The notes: a model not told the origin generated them from the letters alone. Numbered from the stretch's first letter, positions 23,012-32,318 are shown. The stretch: 62,120 nt of DNA from Chthoniobacteraceae bacterium (GCA_947471505.1 CANIWM010000029.1:1-62120); one strand, 5' to 3'. Translations and numbers: made by a program.

Positions 23012-25978
23012 ATGACCATCCGCCATTCCAGATTCTTTCTTTATCCGCTGCTCGCCTCGGTCGCGGCGGCAGCGCCCGACGTGTCGAAGCTTCCCCCGGC
23101 TTCGGCGGCGACGGTGGAGTTTGTTCGCGACATCCAGCCGTTGCTCGCAGACCGGTGCATCAAATGTCACGGGCCGGAGAAGCAAAAGGGCGGACTGCGC
23201 CTCGATGGAAAGGCTGCGGCGATGAAGGGCGGGGATGATGGAAAAGCGATCGAAACAGGAAAAAGCGCGGAGAGCCGCTTGATCCATCTCGTCGCCGGAC
23301 TCGATGAGGAAAAGGTGATGCCGCCGAAAGGCGAGCGGCTTACGGCGCCGCAGATTGGGCTGCTGCGTGCGTGGATTGATCAAGGCGTGAACTGGCCCGA
23401 CGATTCAAAGCTCGCGCGGAGCGAGCATTGGTCCTTGCAGCCTTTGCGTCGGGCGACGGGTGACATCGACGGATTTATCAAAGCGCGGCTCGCGAAAGAC
23501 GGGCTCGCGCTTTCGCCCGAAGCGGATCGGGCGACGCTCATTCGGCGACTGACGTTCGATTTGATCGGCCTGCCGCCGTCGCCGGAGGAAGTCGCGGCAT
23601 TCGTGGAGAGCAAGTCGCCGACGGCTTATTCGGAACTCGTGGAGCGGTTGCTGGCGTCGCCGCACTATGGCGAGCGGTGGGGACGGCATTGGCTCGACAT
23701 CGCGCGCTACACGGAGAGTCAGGGTTTTGAATACGACCGCATCCGCGACAATGCGTGGCACTACCGGGACTACGTCATCAAGAGCTTCAACGACGACAAG
23801 CCGTACGACCGCTTCATGCGCGAGCAGATCGCCGGCGACGTGATGGAGCCGGTGACGAGCGATGGTATCGTCGCGCCGAGCCTGCTCGTCTGCGGCCCGT
23901 GGGATCAGGCCGGAAATGCGCAGGCAAACGCGACGCAAAAGATGATCACCCGCGAGGATGAACTGGAGGATCTCATCGGCGTCGTCGGCCAGTCGTTCCT
24001 CGGGCTCACCATCAATTGCGCCCGGTGCCACTCGCACAAGTTCGACCCGATTCCGCACGAAGAATACTACCGCATCAAGGCGGTGTTCGAAGGCGTGAAG
24101 CACGGCGAACGCAGCATCGCCAGCGCGACGGAAACCAAGGCGCTCAATGACCAACGCGCCGCGCTGGAAAAAGAAAACGCGGCGGCGCAGGACGTCGTCT
24201 CGCGGCTCGAAGCGGAAGGGCGAAAGCTTGCAGCGGCCAAGCTGCCAGCCGACCCGCGCCCGGTCGGACCCGCACCTTTCGCGCGGTGGACATTTGATGG
24301 CGCGCCGCCCGTTGGCGAACTCAAAGGCGGAGCGAAGATCGCAGGCGGCCGCCTTTTGCTGACAAAGGAAAGCGGCTCGTATTTTCAAAGCGCGCCGCTC
24401 TCCGCCGACATCCGCGAAAAGACGCTCGAAGCATGGGTGGCGCTCGACGATTTGAAGCAAGGCGGCGGTGCTGCGATTTCCATCGAGTCGGAGCCCGGTC
24501 GCGATTTCGACGCCATCGTGTTTGGCGAGCGTCAGGCGAAAAAATGGGTCCCCGGCAGCGGCGGATTCCAGCGCACGCGCGACCTCGACGCTCCCGAGGA
24601 AACCGTCGCGCCGGGCACGCTCGTCCACGTCGCCATCGTTTATCGCGCTGACAACAGCATCGCGTTTTACCGCGACGGACAGCCATACGGAAAACCCTAC
24701 ACACCCGCGCAACCGCTCCGCACCTACAAGGCCGGCGAGACCCGTGTGCTGCTCGGACTGCGGCACCACGGAGCGGGTAATGGATTTCTCAGCGGCGGAG
24801 TCGAGCGCGCTTCGCTCTACGACCGTGCATTGAGAGCGGAGGAAATCGACGCGTCATTCCGCTCGCAAGGCCGCTCCATCCCGCTCGCCGATGCACTCGC
24901 AAATCTCAACGACGCACAACGCGCCGAACGCGACGCCGCGCTGGCGAAAATTGCCGCCGTGCGCAAACAGCTCGACACAAAGAAGCCGGATCGCCAAGTC
25001 AGCTACGTCGGCACGCGCGTGCAACCAGCGCCCACACATCGGCTGAAGCGCGGCGATGTGAAAACGCCCGATGAAATCGTCACGCCCGGCGCACTCTCCG
25101 CAGTCGCGGATCTGAGCCCCGACTTCGGCCTCGCTGCCGACGCTCCCGAGGCGCAGCGCCGCTTGAAGTTTGCCGACTGGATCGCCGACGCCCGCAATCC
25201 GCTTCCAGCCCGCGTGATGGCAAATCGCGTCTGGCACTTCCACTTCGGCCAAGGACTCGTCTCCTCGCCCAACGACTTCGGCGTGAGCGGCGCAAAGCCG
25301 AGCCACCCTGAGTTGCTCGACTGGCTCGCCACGAAGTTCATCGACAGCGGATGGAGCGTGAAATCGCTCCACCGCCTCATCGTCAATTCCGCGACCTATC
25401 GCCAGTCGTCCGCCATCAACGACGCGGCCGCAAAGCTCGACGCCGACAACCAACTGCTTTGGCGCTTCACGCCCCGCCGCCTCGAAGCCGAAGCCGTTCG
25501 CGACGCGATGCTCGCCGTCAGCGGACAGCTCAATCCCGCGATGGGCGGACCGAGTTTCCGACCGTTCACCATCACGGAATTCAACGCCGCATTTTACCAT
25601 CCCAAAGACAGCGCCGAGCCCGAGTTCAACCGCCGCACCGTCTATCGCGCAAACGTCAACAGTGGCAAAGACGCGATGCTCGAAGCCTTCGACTGCCCCG
25701 ACCCATCCGTGAAAACCCCACGCCGCGGAGTCACGACCACGCCGCTGCAAGCGCTGGAACTCATGAACAATTCATTCGTCCAGCGTCAGGCCAAACTCCT
25801 CGCCGAGCGCGCACAAAAAACAGCCGGCAACGGGATCATCGAAGCATACCGCATCGCCCTCGGCCGCCCCCCCACCGCCGAGGAAACCACCCGCGCCACC
25901 GCCGCCGCCAAAGCCCGCGGCCTCCAAAGCGTCTGCTGGGCGCTGCTCAACTCCACGGAGTTTGTCTATGTTCGATAG
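23012..25978 (+). CDS. PSD1/DUF1549 planctomycete-type cytochrome c protein with LamG insert
   Basis: A 988-aa exported protein of the Planctomycetes/Verrucomicrobia 'PSCyt' group. Signal peptide: MTIRHSRFFLYPLLASVAAAAP. A c-type heme motif CIKCH lies near residue 50, in an RDIQPLLADRCIKCHGPEKQ context. The PSCyt2 (DUF1549) domain spans about 160-370 (LTFDLIGLPPSPEEV, YGERWGRHWLDIARY). A second CxxCH (NCARCHSHKFDP) follows at about 330. Then come a coiled segment, a LamG-like module (about 430-600) and a PSD1 (DUF1553) domain (about 700-988; RVMANRVWHFHFGQGLV, HRLIVNSATYRQS, RRGVTTTPLQALELMNN). The ATG at 23012 gives the signal peptide; the frame opens at 22934. These genes usually sit next to a DUF1501 gene, which is absent here. 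Function is unknown; periplasmic redox-linked polymer degradation has been proposed. Confidence 0.88.
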   Translation: MTIRHSRFFLYPLLASVAAAAPDVSKLPPASAATVEFVRDIQPLLADRCIKCHGPEKQKGGLRLDGKAAAMKGGDDGKAIETGKSAESRLIHLVAGLDEEKVMPPKGERLTAPQIGLLRAWIDQGVNWPDDSKLARSEHWSLQPLRRATGDIDGFIKARLAKDGLALSPEADRATLIRRLTFDLIGLPPSPEEVAAFVESKSPTAYSELVERLLASPHYGERWGRHWLDIARYTESQGFEYDRIRDNAWHYRDYVIKSFNDDKPYDRFMREQIAGDVMEPVTSDGIVAPSLLVCGPWDQAGNAQANATQKMITREDELEDLIGVVGQSFLGLTINCARCHSHKFDPIPHEEYYRIKAVFEGVKHGERSIASATETKALNDQRAALEKENAAAQDVVSRLEAEGRKLAAAKLPADPRPVGPAPFARWTFDGAPPVGELKGGAKIAGGRLLLTKESGSYFQSAPLSADIREKTLEAWVALDDLKQGGGAAISIESEPGRDFDAIVFGERQAKKWVPGSGGFQRTRDLDAPEETVAPGTLVHVAIVYRADNSIAFYRDGQPYGKPYTPAQPLRTYKAGETRVLLGLRHHGAGNGFLSGGVERASLYDRALRAEEIDASFRSQGRSIPLADALANLNDAQRAERDAALAKIAAVRKQLDTKKPDRQVSYVGTRVQPAPTHRLKRGDVKTPDEIVTPGALSAVADLSPDFGLAADAPEAQRRLKFADWIADARNPLPARVMANRVWHFHFGQGLVSSPNDFGVSGAKPSHPELLDWLATKFIDSGWSVKSLHRLIVNSATYRQSSAINDAAAKLDADNQLLWRFTPRRLEAEAVRDAMLAVSGQLNPAMGGPSFRPFTITEFNAAFYHPKDSAEPEFNRRTVYRANVNSGKDAMLEAFDCPDPSVKTPRRGVTTTPLQALELMNNSFVQRQAKLLAERAQKTAGNGIIEAYRIALGRPPTAEETTRATAAAKARGLQSVCWALLNSTEFVYVR

Positions 25979-26105
25979 GGTCGTCCGCTTCCGCGCGACT
26001 TCGTTTGGTATCCCAGCGGTGGGCTCGGTGACACGGCGCTGGCTTGGATGCCAATCGCCAGACTCCGAGTCCGGCCTTCAAACAGCGGTTGGTTCGAGGC
26101 CTGGT

Positions 26106-26119
26106 GGCTCTTTTGAGCC
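26106..26119. terminator. Short stem-loop between convergent genes
   Basis: GGCTC-TTTT-GAGCC lies between the PSD1 gene and the convergent small membrane-protein gene. The stem is only 5 bp and no strong U-tract follows, so terminator function is tentative. The rest of 25979-26146 shows nothing. Confidence 0.3.
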
Positions 26120-26146
26120 CTAGTTAAATCACGCTTGGATCTAGGC

Positions 26147-26536
26147 CTATTGTCGTTCGCTTTCGGGGCGGAGGAAGTCGAGTTTGTCGCCGACTTTTTT
26201 GCGCTCCCATTCGGACTCGGCGAGCATGACGGCGTAGGTTTTATCGAGGCTGGGGACGTAGATTTTTAAGTAGCAGCCGCTGTCGGTGATTTTGTCGGTG
26301 ATGCCTCGGCTGCCCTTTTGTGCGCTGACGGTGATGTCGCGTACCTGCTCACCGGAGCGGTATTTTTCGCGGATGATGCCGTTGAGCATGTTGGGGTTTT
26401 TGGCGGTGCCGGTGGAGTAGATGGCTGCGAGGATGAAGCCGAGGAGCCCGAGGATGATGAGGGCTGCGGTGAGGATGTCGCGGCGGTTCATCCCTTTGAC
26501 GATGACGAGGGGCTTCTTGGGCGTGGGCGTGTTCAT
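26147..26536 (-). CDS. Small single-pass membrane protein of unknown function
   Basis: A 129-aa protein that I do not recognise. It has a short basic N-terminus, one hydrophobic segment (ILTAALIILGLLGFILAAIY, about 21-41) and a soluble C-terminal domain of about 85 residues. That domain is rich in charged residues with beta-like stretches (GCYLKIYVPSLDKTYAVML). The start lies 3 bp after the stop of the AI-2E-family gene, so the two are almost certainly one operon and it may be an accessory of that permease. The C-terminal domain probably lies on the outer face. Confidence 0.65.
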   Translation of the reverse strand: MNTPTPKKPLVIVKGMNRRDILTAALIILGLLGFILAAIYSTGTAKNPNMLNGIIREKYRSGEQVRDITVSAQKGSRGITDKITDSGCYLKIYVPSLDKTYAVMLAESEWERKKVGDKLDFLRPESERQ

Positions 26537-26539
26537 TTT

Positions 26540-27919
26540 TCAGGCAGGTGTCGCGCCGATGGTGCGGTCCCAGACGTAGCGCTTGAGGATGACTTTCGCG
26601 GTGGCGGTGAGTGGGACGGCGAGGATGGCCCCGAGTAAGCCGCCCAGCAGGAGGGACCACAAGAAGACGGAGAAGATGACGGTGACGGGGTGCAGGCCGA
26701 CGCGTTCGCCGACGATCTTGGGCGTGACGAAGAGCCCATCCACTTGCTGCACGACGGCGAAGATGCCGGTGACGATGAGGGGGAAGACCCACCACGCGGC
26801 GTCGGAGGAGACCATCCACGAGCCGCCTTGCACGGAGGCGATGATGACGGCGGGAATCCAGCACATGGTGATGCCGAGATAGGGGATGATGCCGAGGAAG
26901 CAGAGCCCGAAGCCGATGAGGATGCCGAAGTCGAGCCCCGCCGAGGCGAGGAGCACGCCGGTGGCGACGCCGTTGATGAGGCTGACGATGAGCTGGCCGC
27001 GAAAGAAGGCGATGAGGTAGCCGTTGATCTCGGTGAGGCAGGAGACGACTTCGTCTTTGAACTCGCTCTTTTTCAGCGGCACGTAGGCGGCCCAGCCTTT
27101 GGCGATGTGCGGCGATTCTGTGAGGAAATAGAAGAGGTAAAGCGGGACGATGACGAGCGAGAGGAGGAAGCCGAAGAAGCCGAGGAAGCCGCCGAGACTG
27201 GCGCTGAGAAATTCCCAGACTTTGCGGGCGATGGAAGGCAGTGCGTCACTCACCCAGTCGCCAGTGCCGAGTTTGTGGAGAATTTCCTCGGGGTTTTCCG
27301 GTGCGGCGTCTTTGGCGGCGGTGGGCTTGGCGGCAGGCTTCGCGGGGGTGAGCAGTGTTTCGGCTGGCGTGGGCTCGTCTGCGGCGACGGCGTTGGCTTT
27401 GGGTGGTTCTTGCTTCTCGGGTTCCGCCGGAGGTTCGGGGGCGGGCTTTGGAGGGGCTGCGACGGTTTTTTTTGGCAGCGTGAGCATTTCCTCGGGGAGG
27501 AGTTTCACGCCGTATTGGTCGCGCACTTTGATGGCGAAGGTCGCCACGCCGAGCCGCACTTTGTAGCTGATGTCGGGCACTTTCACCGCGAGCTTCACCG
27601 TCTGTGTGGAGATGACGGGGATGATCCAAAACAGGATGCCGACAAGCGCCAGAGTCGTGATGATGAAGACGCCGCTCACTGCACGATGCCGCGTGGTGCC
27701 GAGGCGCACGAGTCGGGTGACGACGGGCTCGAGCAAATACGCCAGCACGCCCGCGACGGCGAACGGGACGAGGATCGGCTGCATGAAGGACATGACCTTC
27801 GAGAAGACGTAGAGGAACCCCACCGACACGGCAAAAATGCAGGCGATGGAAAGCGCGGAGAGGGCGCGCCAGATCACTTTTTTCTGCCAAGATGTTGGAT
27901 ATTCCGAAGGCGGTGTCAT
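26540..27919 (-). CDS. AI-2E family (PerM/UPF0118) transporter
   Basis: A 459-aa polytopic membrane protein. Hydrophobic segments near the N-terminus (ALSIACIFAVSVGFLYVFSKV, LVPFAVAGVLAYLLEPVV, GVFIITTLALVGILFWIIP) and the C-terminal set (FFRGQLIVSLINGVATGVLLA, GIIPYLGITMCWIPAVIIA, GLFVTPKIVGERVGLHPV) match the AI-2E exporter/PerM family. The PKIVGxxVGLHPV signature is clear. Unusual is a Pro/Ala-rich hydrophilic insertion of about 60 residues (about 160-220) in the large extramembrane loop. The family includes autoinducer-2 exporters and Na+/H+ antiporters, so the substrate is not predictable. It heads a two-gene minus-strand operon. Confidence 0.85.
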   Translation of the reverse strand: MTPPSEYPTSWQKKVIWRALSALSIACIFAVSVGFLYVFSKVMSFMQPILVPFAVAGVLAYLLEPVVTRLVRLGTTRHRAVSGVFIITTLALVGILFWIIPVISTQTVKLAVKVPDISYKVRLGVATFAIKVRDQYGVKLLPEEMLTLPKKTVAAPPKPAPEPPAEPEKQEPPKANAVAADEPTPAETLLTPAKPAAKPTAAKDAAPENPEEILHKLGTGDWVSDALPSIARKVWEFLSASLGGFLGFFGFLLSLVIVPLYLFYFLTESPHIAKGWAAYVPLKKSEFKDEVVSCLTEINGYLIAFFRGQLIVSLINGVATGVLLASAGLDFGILIGFGLCFLGIIPYLGITMCWIPAVIIASVQGGSWMVSSDAAWWVFPLIVTGIFAVVQQVDGLFVTPKIVGERVGLHPVTVIFSVFLWSLLLGGLLGAILAVPLTATAKVILKRYVWDRTIGATPA

Positions 27920-27979
27920 GCGGGCCGAACCTTTGTCACACAGCGGCGGAACGGCAACTGCGAAAATGGGTTTTCGGCT

Positions 27980-29167
27980 TCAATGCTCGGCGCAACAGCT
28001 ATCGCCCCAGTGGAGATTGAATTGCAGCCACACCGAGTGCTCGTCGCCGAAACTCGGGGAGTGATCGTAGTTGTATTGCAGCTTCACATTCAGCGGGAGG
28101 TTCGCGGAAGGCGACCACGTCGCTGCGGGCGAAAGCCGCCAGCGCTCCGGCAGGCCCGCCTCGGCGGTGCCGCTGGCGTATTCTGCGCGGAGGTGGCCCT
28201 GCCATTTTCCACCGGGCAGCCCGTAGGTGAGCACGGAATAGGCGGCAAAATCCGTGAAGTCGCGCCGCTTCCCCGTGCCCTCGGCGATTGCGCCGAAGCT
28301 TCGCAGCATCGCCTCCGAGCGCCAGCGTAGGTGCTCGCTCGTCTCTTGGTGATCGTGCCCGCCTGCTCGCAGCGCGCCCTCGGTTCGCCAGAGGTATTCG
28401 TAGTGCGCGCCATAGACTTGGGTGCTCCGTCCGAAGTGATTATCGCCCCACGCTGCCGAGACCCCGCCCGTGTGCAGCGTGGCGCTGGTGGCTGCGAAAG
28501 TGAGTGTGTAATCCGCCGTCGTCGCCCACTCGCTAAAGAATGCCGCCTCACTCTCAAAGGCGGGCTCCGCTCCCCCGTGTTCTTCTTCCTCCTCGGCAGC
28601 GGGGATTTGGCCGTAGGAAAAAGTGAGCCGATCCTCCCAACCAGTCGGGAGATTGCGTAGGATGGGCAGCGAAAGCTCGCCGCCGAGCACCGTCAGCGAG
28701 TCTTCGCCTAAAAGTCGTCCATTCGCGATAAACTGGTCCACCATCGTGAAGTCGTGCGGGTGGTTTTGATTTTGAAATCCGAAGCGTGTGTAGAAGCGCC
28801 CACCCTTCACCGTGGCCTGAAGTGGGAGCGAATCAACGGTGGCATAGTATTCCTCGATGGTCCCTTTCCAGCGGTCTGCTTGATCAATTTTTGCCGCGTA
28901 GGTCCCAAACAAGCCGAGCGCTCCGCACTTCGCCCCTAGCGAGAATTCAAGGTTCTGAACTGTGAATCCATGCCGATCCGGGTCATGATGTCCGGAGACG
29001 AGGTCGGCGGGATCCGCCGTGGAAGTGCCGAAGGCGCTCTGCACATTGAGGGCGGGAAAAAGAACATCGCTGAGCGAGAAGCGAGTCCCGGTTTCTGGCT
29101 GGGCAGCAACGGAAAGGAGCGTGAGTGCGGGAGAGAGAATGAGAGCGGTGATGTAATGATGAGCCAT
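27980..29167 (-). CDS. Outer-membrane beta-barrel protein, possibly metal-linked
   Basis: A 395-aa exported protein. The signal peptide is MAHHYITALILSPALTLLSVAA; the ATG at 29167 is preferred to the frame opening at 29203. The body consists of alternating aromatic beta-strands typical of a porin-like barrel (GKWQGHLRAEYASGTAEAG, LNVKLQYNYDHSP) and ends with an aromatic strand WLQFNLHWG plus a short DSCCAEH tail. An EEEEEHGG segment and several His/Cys residues hint at metal binding. Barrels of this type are often found with metal-uptake systems in Verrucomicrobia (inference; I cannot name a family). A Fur/Zur-like palindrome lies 33 bp upstream of the start. Confidence 0.7.
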   Translation of the reverse strand: MAHHYITALILSPALTLLSVAAQPETGTRFSLSDVLFPALNVQSAFGTSTADPADLVSGHHDPDRHGFTVQNLEFSLGAKCGALGLFGTYAAKIDQADRWKGTIEEYYATVDSLPLQATVKGGRFYTRFGFQNQNHPHDFTMVDQFIANGRLLGEDSLTVLGGELSLPILRNLPTGWEDRLTFSYGQIPAAEEEEEHGGAEPAFESEAAFFSEWATTADYTLTFAATSATLHTGGVSAAWGDNHFGRSTQVYGAHYEYLWRTEGALRAGGHDHQETSEHLRWRSEAMLRSFGAIAEGTGKRRDFTDFAAYSVLTYGLPGGKWQGHLRAEYASGTAEAGLPERWRLSPAATWSPSANLPLNVKLQYNYDHSPSFGDEHSVWLQFNLHWGDSCCAEH

Positions 29168-29195
29168 GACGAGAGGCGTATCCTGCCGATTTCTG

Positions 29196-29216
29196 TAATG
29201 CAATTATATTGCTTTA
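29196..29216 (-). promoter_or_regulatory. Possible Fur/Zur-family operator
   Basis: TAATGCAATTATATTGCTTTA contains the perfect inverted repeat GCAAT-TAT-ATTGC (29200-29212) with partly symmetrical AT flanks. It is notably AT-rich in GC-rich DNA and lies just upstream of the barrel gene start. The shape resembles Fur-superfamily boxes; which regulator, if any, is unknown. Confidence 0.35.
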
Positions 29217-29281
29217 GTGTGCGGGAGGAAACTTAATCACCGGGCTTGCGTGTGCTGAGTTTGCGGCGACAACGCTGGGGC

Positions 29282-31324
29282 ATGAAAATGATTCTTCTCA
29301 CCTGCCTGCTGCTGCCCTTTGCGGCGTTTGGCGTGGAGCGTCCGCTCGCAGGGCCGCAGACGGCTTTCCTCCTTCGTGCAGACGCGGCGAAGGGCGGGCT
29401 TGTGGATGCGACGGGCCGCTTCCAGCCGAGCGTGGAGGGCGGCACGATTTTCGACGACGCGGCTTGGGGAGCTTGCTTGAAGTTCGGCGATGGCGAGAAG
29501 AACGGCATCACGTTGAAAGACGACGGGAAGCTTTCCTTCGAGGGCGGGATGAAGCTCGATGCGTGGGTCTATTTTGAAGAGCCGCCGCCGGAGAAAGGCA
29601 CGGTCTTCGCCATGAAAGTCGGCTCGTTCTTCTGGGATATTTCAAAGGGCAAACTGAATACGGCGTGGATGGTTTTTCCGTCCGAGGAAATCCACACCGT
29701 CACGCCTCAGCAGTTCAAGTATTACCCCGTGGGCGGCGAGATGATTAACGGCTTCATGAACGTCCCGCTGAAGAAATGGGTGCGGCTCACGGTGGCTTAC
29801 GACGAGGCGCTCGGGGCCGTCACCACTTGCATGGACGGTATGACGGACCGCACGCGCTATCGCTATCGCGGCCCGCAGCGGCTCCAGTGCGATGGGCGCA
29901 GCGCGGTCACGCTTTTGCAGGGCTTCAAAAAATGCCGCATCGGCGCACTGCGGCTCGACCTCGGAAGGCCGCAGCTCATTCCTCCCTCGCTGGAAGTGTA
30001 TGCGAACGCGCTGCCGTTTCAGGAGCAAGTGCTGCTCACGTTTGACCATTTCGATCCCGCGCTGGCATTGCCGATTGAAGTCACCATCGTTTGGGAAAAA
30101 GCGAGCGGCAGTGCGGAGACTGTCTGCACGTTCTCGCTCGATTCCCATGCGAAGAAAGACGTGCTCCTCGACACGCCGACTTGGAAGAACAGCCTCCACA
30201 CCATCACGGTCATCGCCACCAGCGCAGGCCGCGCTGTCTTTTCTAAAAACTTCCGCATTCCCAACGTGAAGCCCGCCGGACCGACGATGCTCCACCCGGA
30301 CCACACCATCTCCAAAGACGGCCAACCCTTCTTCCCCCTCCTCGTTTATCACGCCATGCCCGAGGACTTCCCACTGCTCGCTGAGCTAGGGTTCAATATC
30401 GTCTTCAACGACTTCAACCTCAACCGCGAAGCCCCGAACGACGCCGCCGGATACAGCGACCTCCTTGCCAAAAGCCTCGACGCCGCCCACGCCGCGAAGC
30501 TCTTCCTCATCGCCGCGACGAACAGCACGTTCAACAAACTCTACACCATCCCCATCGCGAAAAATCACCCCGCCATGCTGCTATGGTACGGGGCCGACGA
30601 GCCGTGGGGCGACCTCACCCGGCTCACCGAGAGCTACAACACGATCAAAATGCTGGAGCCCAATCTCCCCGTCCTCATCATCCAAAACAACTACTCCCGC
30701 CTCCAAGACACCGCTCCCAGCGCCGACATCCTCGCCACTGATCCTTACCCCGTCCCGAACGTCTCTCTCCGCGCCGTCGTGGATGCCACGCAATCCTCCG
30801 TCCGCGCCGTCTCGGGGAAGAAGCCCGTCTGGACCATTCTCCCGCAATACGCCGGGAAAATCCCCACCCGCGTCGAACTCCGCTGTATGGCTTGGCTCGC
30901 CATCGCCAGCGGAGCGAACGGCCTCGGCTTCTTCGATTGGGACGAGCGCACCAAAGACCCGCAAACCGCCGCCCTCAAAGGCTGGCACACGAAGGAGCAC
31001 CCCGAGCAAGTCGAAGACCTCCGCAGCATTCTCGCCGAACTCCGCGCCTTCACGCCCATCCTCCTCGCCCCGCCCGCCGCGCAACAGCCCGCTATGGTTC
31101 CCGCGAACCCGGCTATCCACGCTTTGCTCAAAGAACACCACCTCGTCGTGGCCAACGATTCCCGCCGCGAGGAAGAAACGACGCTCCGATTTCCCAGTCT
31201 CACCAAAGCCGACGCCCGCAACCTCACCGACCCCGAAGGCGCGCCCCTTTCCATCCGCAACGGCGAGGTAAAACTCACGATGCCTCCGCTCGGCATCGCT
31301 GTGTATGAGCTTGTGGCGCCGTGA
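29282..31324 (+). CDS. Secreted LamG plus TIM-barrel glycosidase-like protein
   Basis: A 680-aa exported protein (signal peptide MKMILLTCLLLPFAAFG). Residues about 25-240 form a LamG/concanavalin-like module (FEGGMKLDAWVYFEE, KKWVRLTVAYDEALGAVTTCMDG). A short beta-sandwich follows (about 240-345). The C-terminal half is a TIM-barrel glycoside-hydrolase-like domain (LAELGFNIVFNDFN, MLLWYGADEPWGDLTRL, PSADILATDPYPVP, MAWLAIASGANGLGFFDWDE). YGADEPWG resembles the acid/base position of GH5/GH42-like clans, but no family can be assigned. The ATG at 29282 gives the signal peptide; the frame opens at 29246. Likely polysaccharide-acting. Confidence 0.75.
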   Translation: MKMILLTCLLLPFAAFGVERPLAGPQTAFLLRADAAKGGLVDATGRFQPSVEGGTIFDDAAWGACLKFGDGEKNGITLKDDGKLSFEGGMKLDAWVYFEEPPPEKGTVFAMKVGSFFWDISKGKLNTAWMVFPSEEIHTVTPQQFKYYPVGGEMINGFMNVPLKKWVRLTVAYDEALGAVTTCMDGMTDRTRYRYRGPQRLQCDGRSAVTLLQGFKKCRIGALRLDLGRPQLIPPSLEVYANALPFQEQVLLTFDHFDPALALPIEVTIVWEKASGSAETVCTFSLDSHAKKDVLLDTPTWKNSLHTITVIATSAGRAVFSKNFRIPNVKPAGPTMLHPDHTISKDGQPFFPLLVYHAMPEDFPLLAELGFNIVFNDFNLNREAPNDAAGYSDLLAKSLDAAHAAKLFLIAATNSTFNKLYTIPIAKNHPAMLLWYGADEPWGDLTRLTESYNTIKMLEPNLPVLIIQNNYSRLQDTAPSADILATDPYPVPNVSLRAVVDATQSSVRAVSGKKPVWTILPQYAGKIPTRVELRCMAWLAIASGANGLGFFDWDERTKDPQTAALKGWHTKEHPEQVEDLRSILAELRAFTPILLAPPAAQQPAMVPANPAIHALLKEHHLVVANDSRREEETTLRFPSLTKADARNLTDPEGAPLSIRNGEVKLTMPPLGIAVYELVAP

Positions 31325-31469
31325 GCGGTTTTTGTAGCTCGTCTGCGCCCAAGGTTCAGCCGAGGTCACCGAACGCGTGCTCCATTTTGTCGGTTGATGC
31401 TGCGACGAATGATGAAACGCACTCTCGACATGTGGGCTCGGCATTCGGCATTCGAGCGGCGTCATTTCC

Positions 31470-32264
31470 ATGAATCGCTACCTCGCCATCTACCGCCTCA
31501 CGTTTCGCAACTCGCTGATTCGTGAGATGAATTTCAAGGCGAACTTTCTCCTTTGGATGATTGTCGAGTCGTGCTGGTTCCTCGGCCAGATGGCTTTTAT
31601 CGAGGTGATGTATGGGCACGTGACGGAGATTGCGGGATGGACGAAGTGGCAGCTTGTTTGTCTCGTGGGGACGCATCAGATCATTTCGCAGGTCTTTCAG
31701 GGTTTCTTTTACATCAACCTCGCGAACTTGCCGGAGCTGATCCGCACGGGGCGTTTGGACATTTTGCTGGCGCTGCCGGTGGACGCGCAGTTCGCGGTGA
31801 GCACGCGGCAGGTGAGCTTCGATTCTTTTGTGAATACGTTCGTGGGCATCGGCATCGTGGCGTTCTCGTTGGTGAAGCTGGGGGTCGTGCCGGAGGTTTG
31901 GCAGGTAGTGGTTTTTGCGTTCGCGATCTTGCTGGGCGTGGCGGTGCATTATGCGGTGATGTTTTCGCTGGCGGCGGTGAGTTTTTGGATGATTCGGGGG
32001 CAGGCGCTCATCCACGGATACTTCAATCTTTTCCACATCGGGCGGTATCCCGACGCGGTGTTTCGCGGGGCGTTCCGGTTTATTTTTACGTGGATCATGC
32101 CGATCATTTTGGTGTCGAATGTCCCTGCAAAATTGCTAGCGCGGCCGTTTGAGAGCCCGTGGGTGGGCCTTGCGACGCTCGTGGCGGCCACGGTCATCGT
32201 GCTCGCCGGGACGCGGGCGTGGTGGCTCTTTGCGCTGCGGCGATACGGTAGCGCGAGTTCGTAG
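31470..32264 (+). CDS. ABC-2 type transporter permease, orphan
   Basis: A 264-aa membrane protein with about six hydrophobic segments. It matches the ABC-2 permease family often annotated as 'ABC-type uncharacterised transport system, permease' (ABC2_membrane_6-like). Landmarks are FRNSLIREMNFKANFLLWMIVE, INLANLPELIRTGRLDILLALP and GRYPDAVFRGAFRFIFTWIMP. Members normally sit beside an ATPase and a second permease; neither is adjacent here. The nearest ATPase is 16 kb away on the other strand. The gene lies between an exoenzyme and the PEP-CTERM gene, so it may be an isolated remnant or work with a distant ATPase. Confidence 0.82.
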   Translation: MNRYLAIYRLTFRNSLIREMNFKANFLLWMIVESCWFLGQMAFIEVMYGHVTEIAGWTKWQLVCLVGTHQIISQVFQGFFYINLANLPELIRTGRLDILLALPVDAQFAVSTRQVSFDSFVNTFVGIGIVAFSLVKLGVVPEVWQVVVFAFAILLGVAVHYAVMFSLAAVSFWMIRGQALIHGYFNLFHIGRYPDAVFRGAFRFIFTWIMPIILVSNVPAKLLARPFESPWVGLATLVAATVIVLAGTRAWWLFALRRYGSASS

Positions 32265-32318
32265 GTATGGAATTTCTTGGATTGAACGCGGCGCGTTTCG
32301 ACGCATCTTCGTGGACCG

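Noticed and set aside
26690-28330. 546-aa plus-strand acidic open frame
   Set aside because: Antisense to the AI-2E permease and barrel genes; Asp/Glu richness comes from complementing hydrophobic codons.
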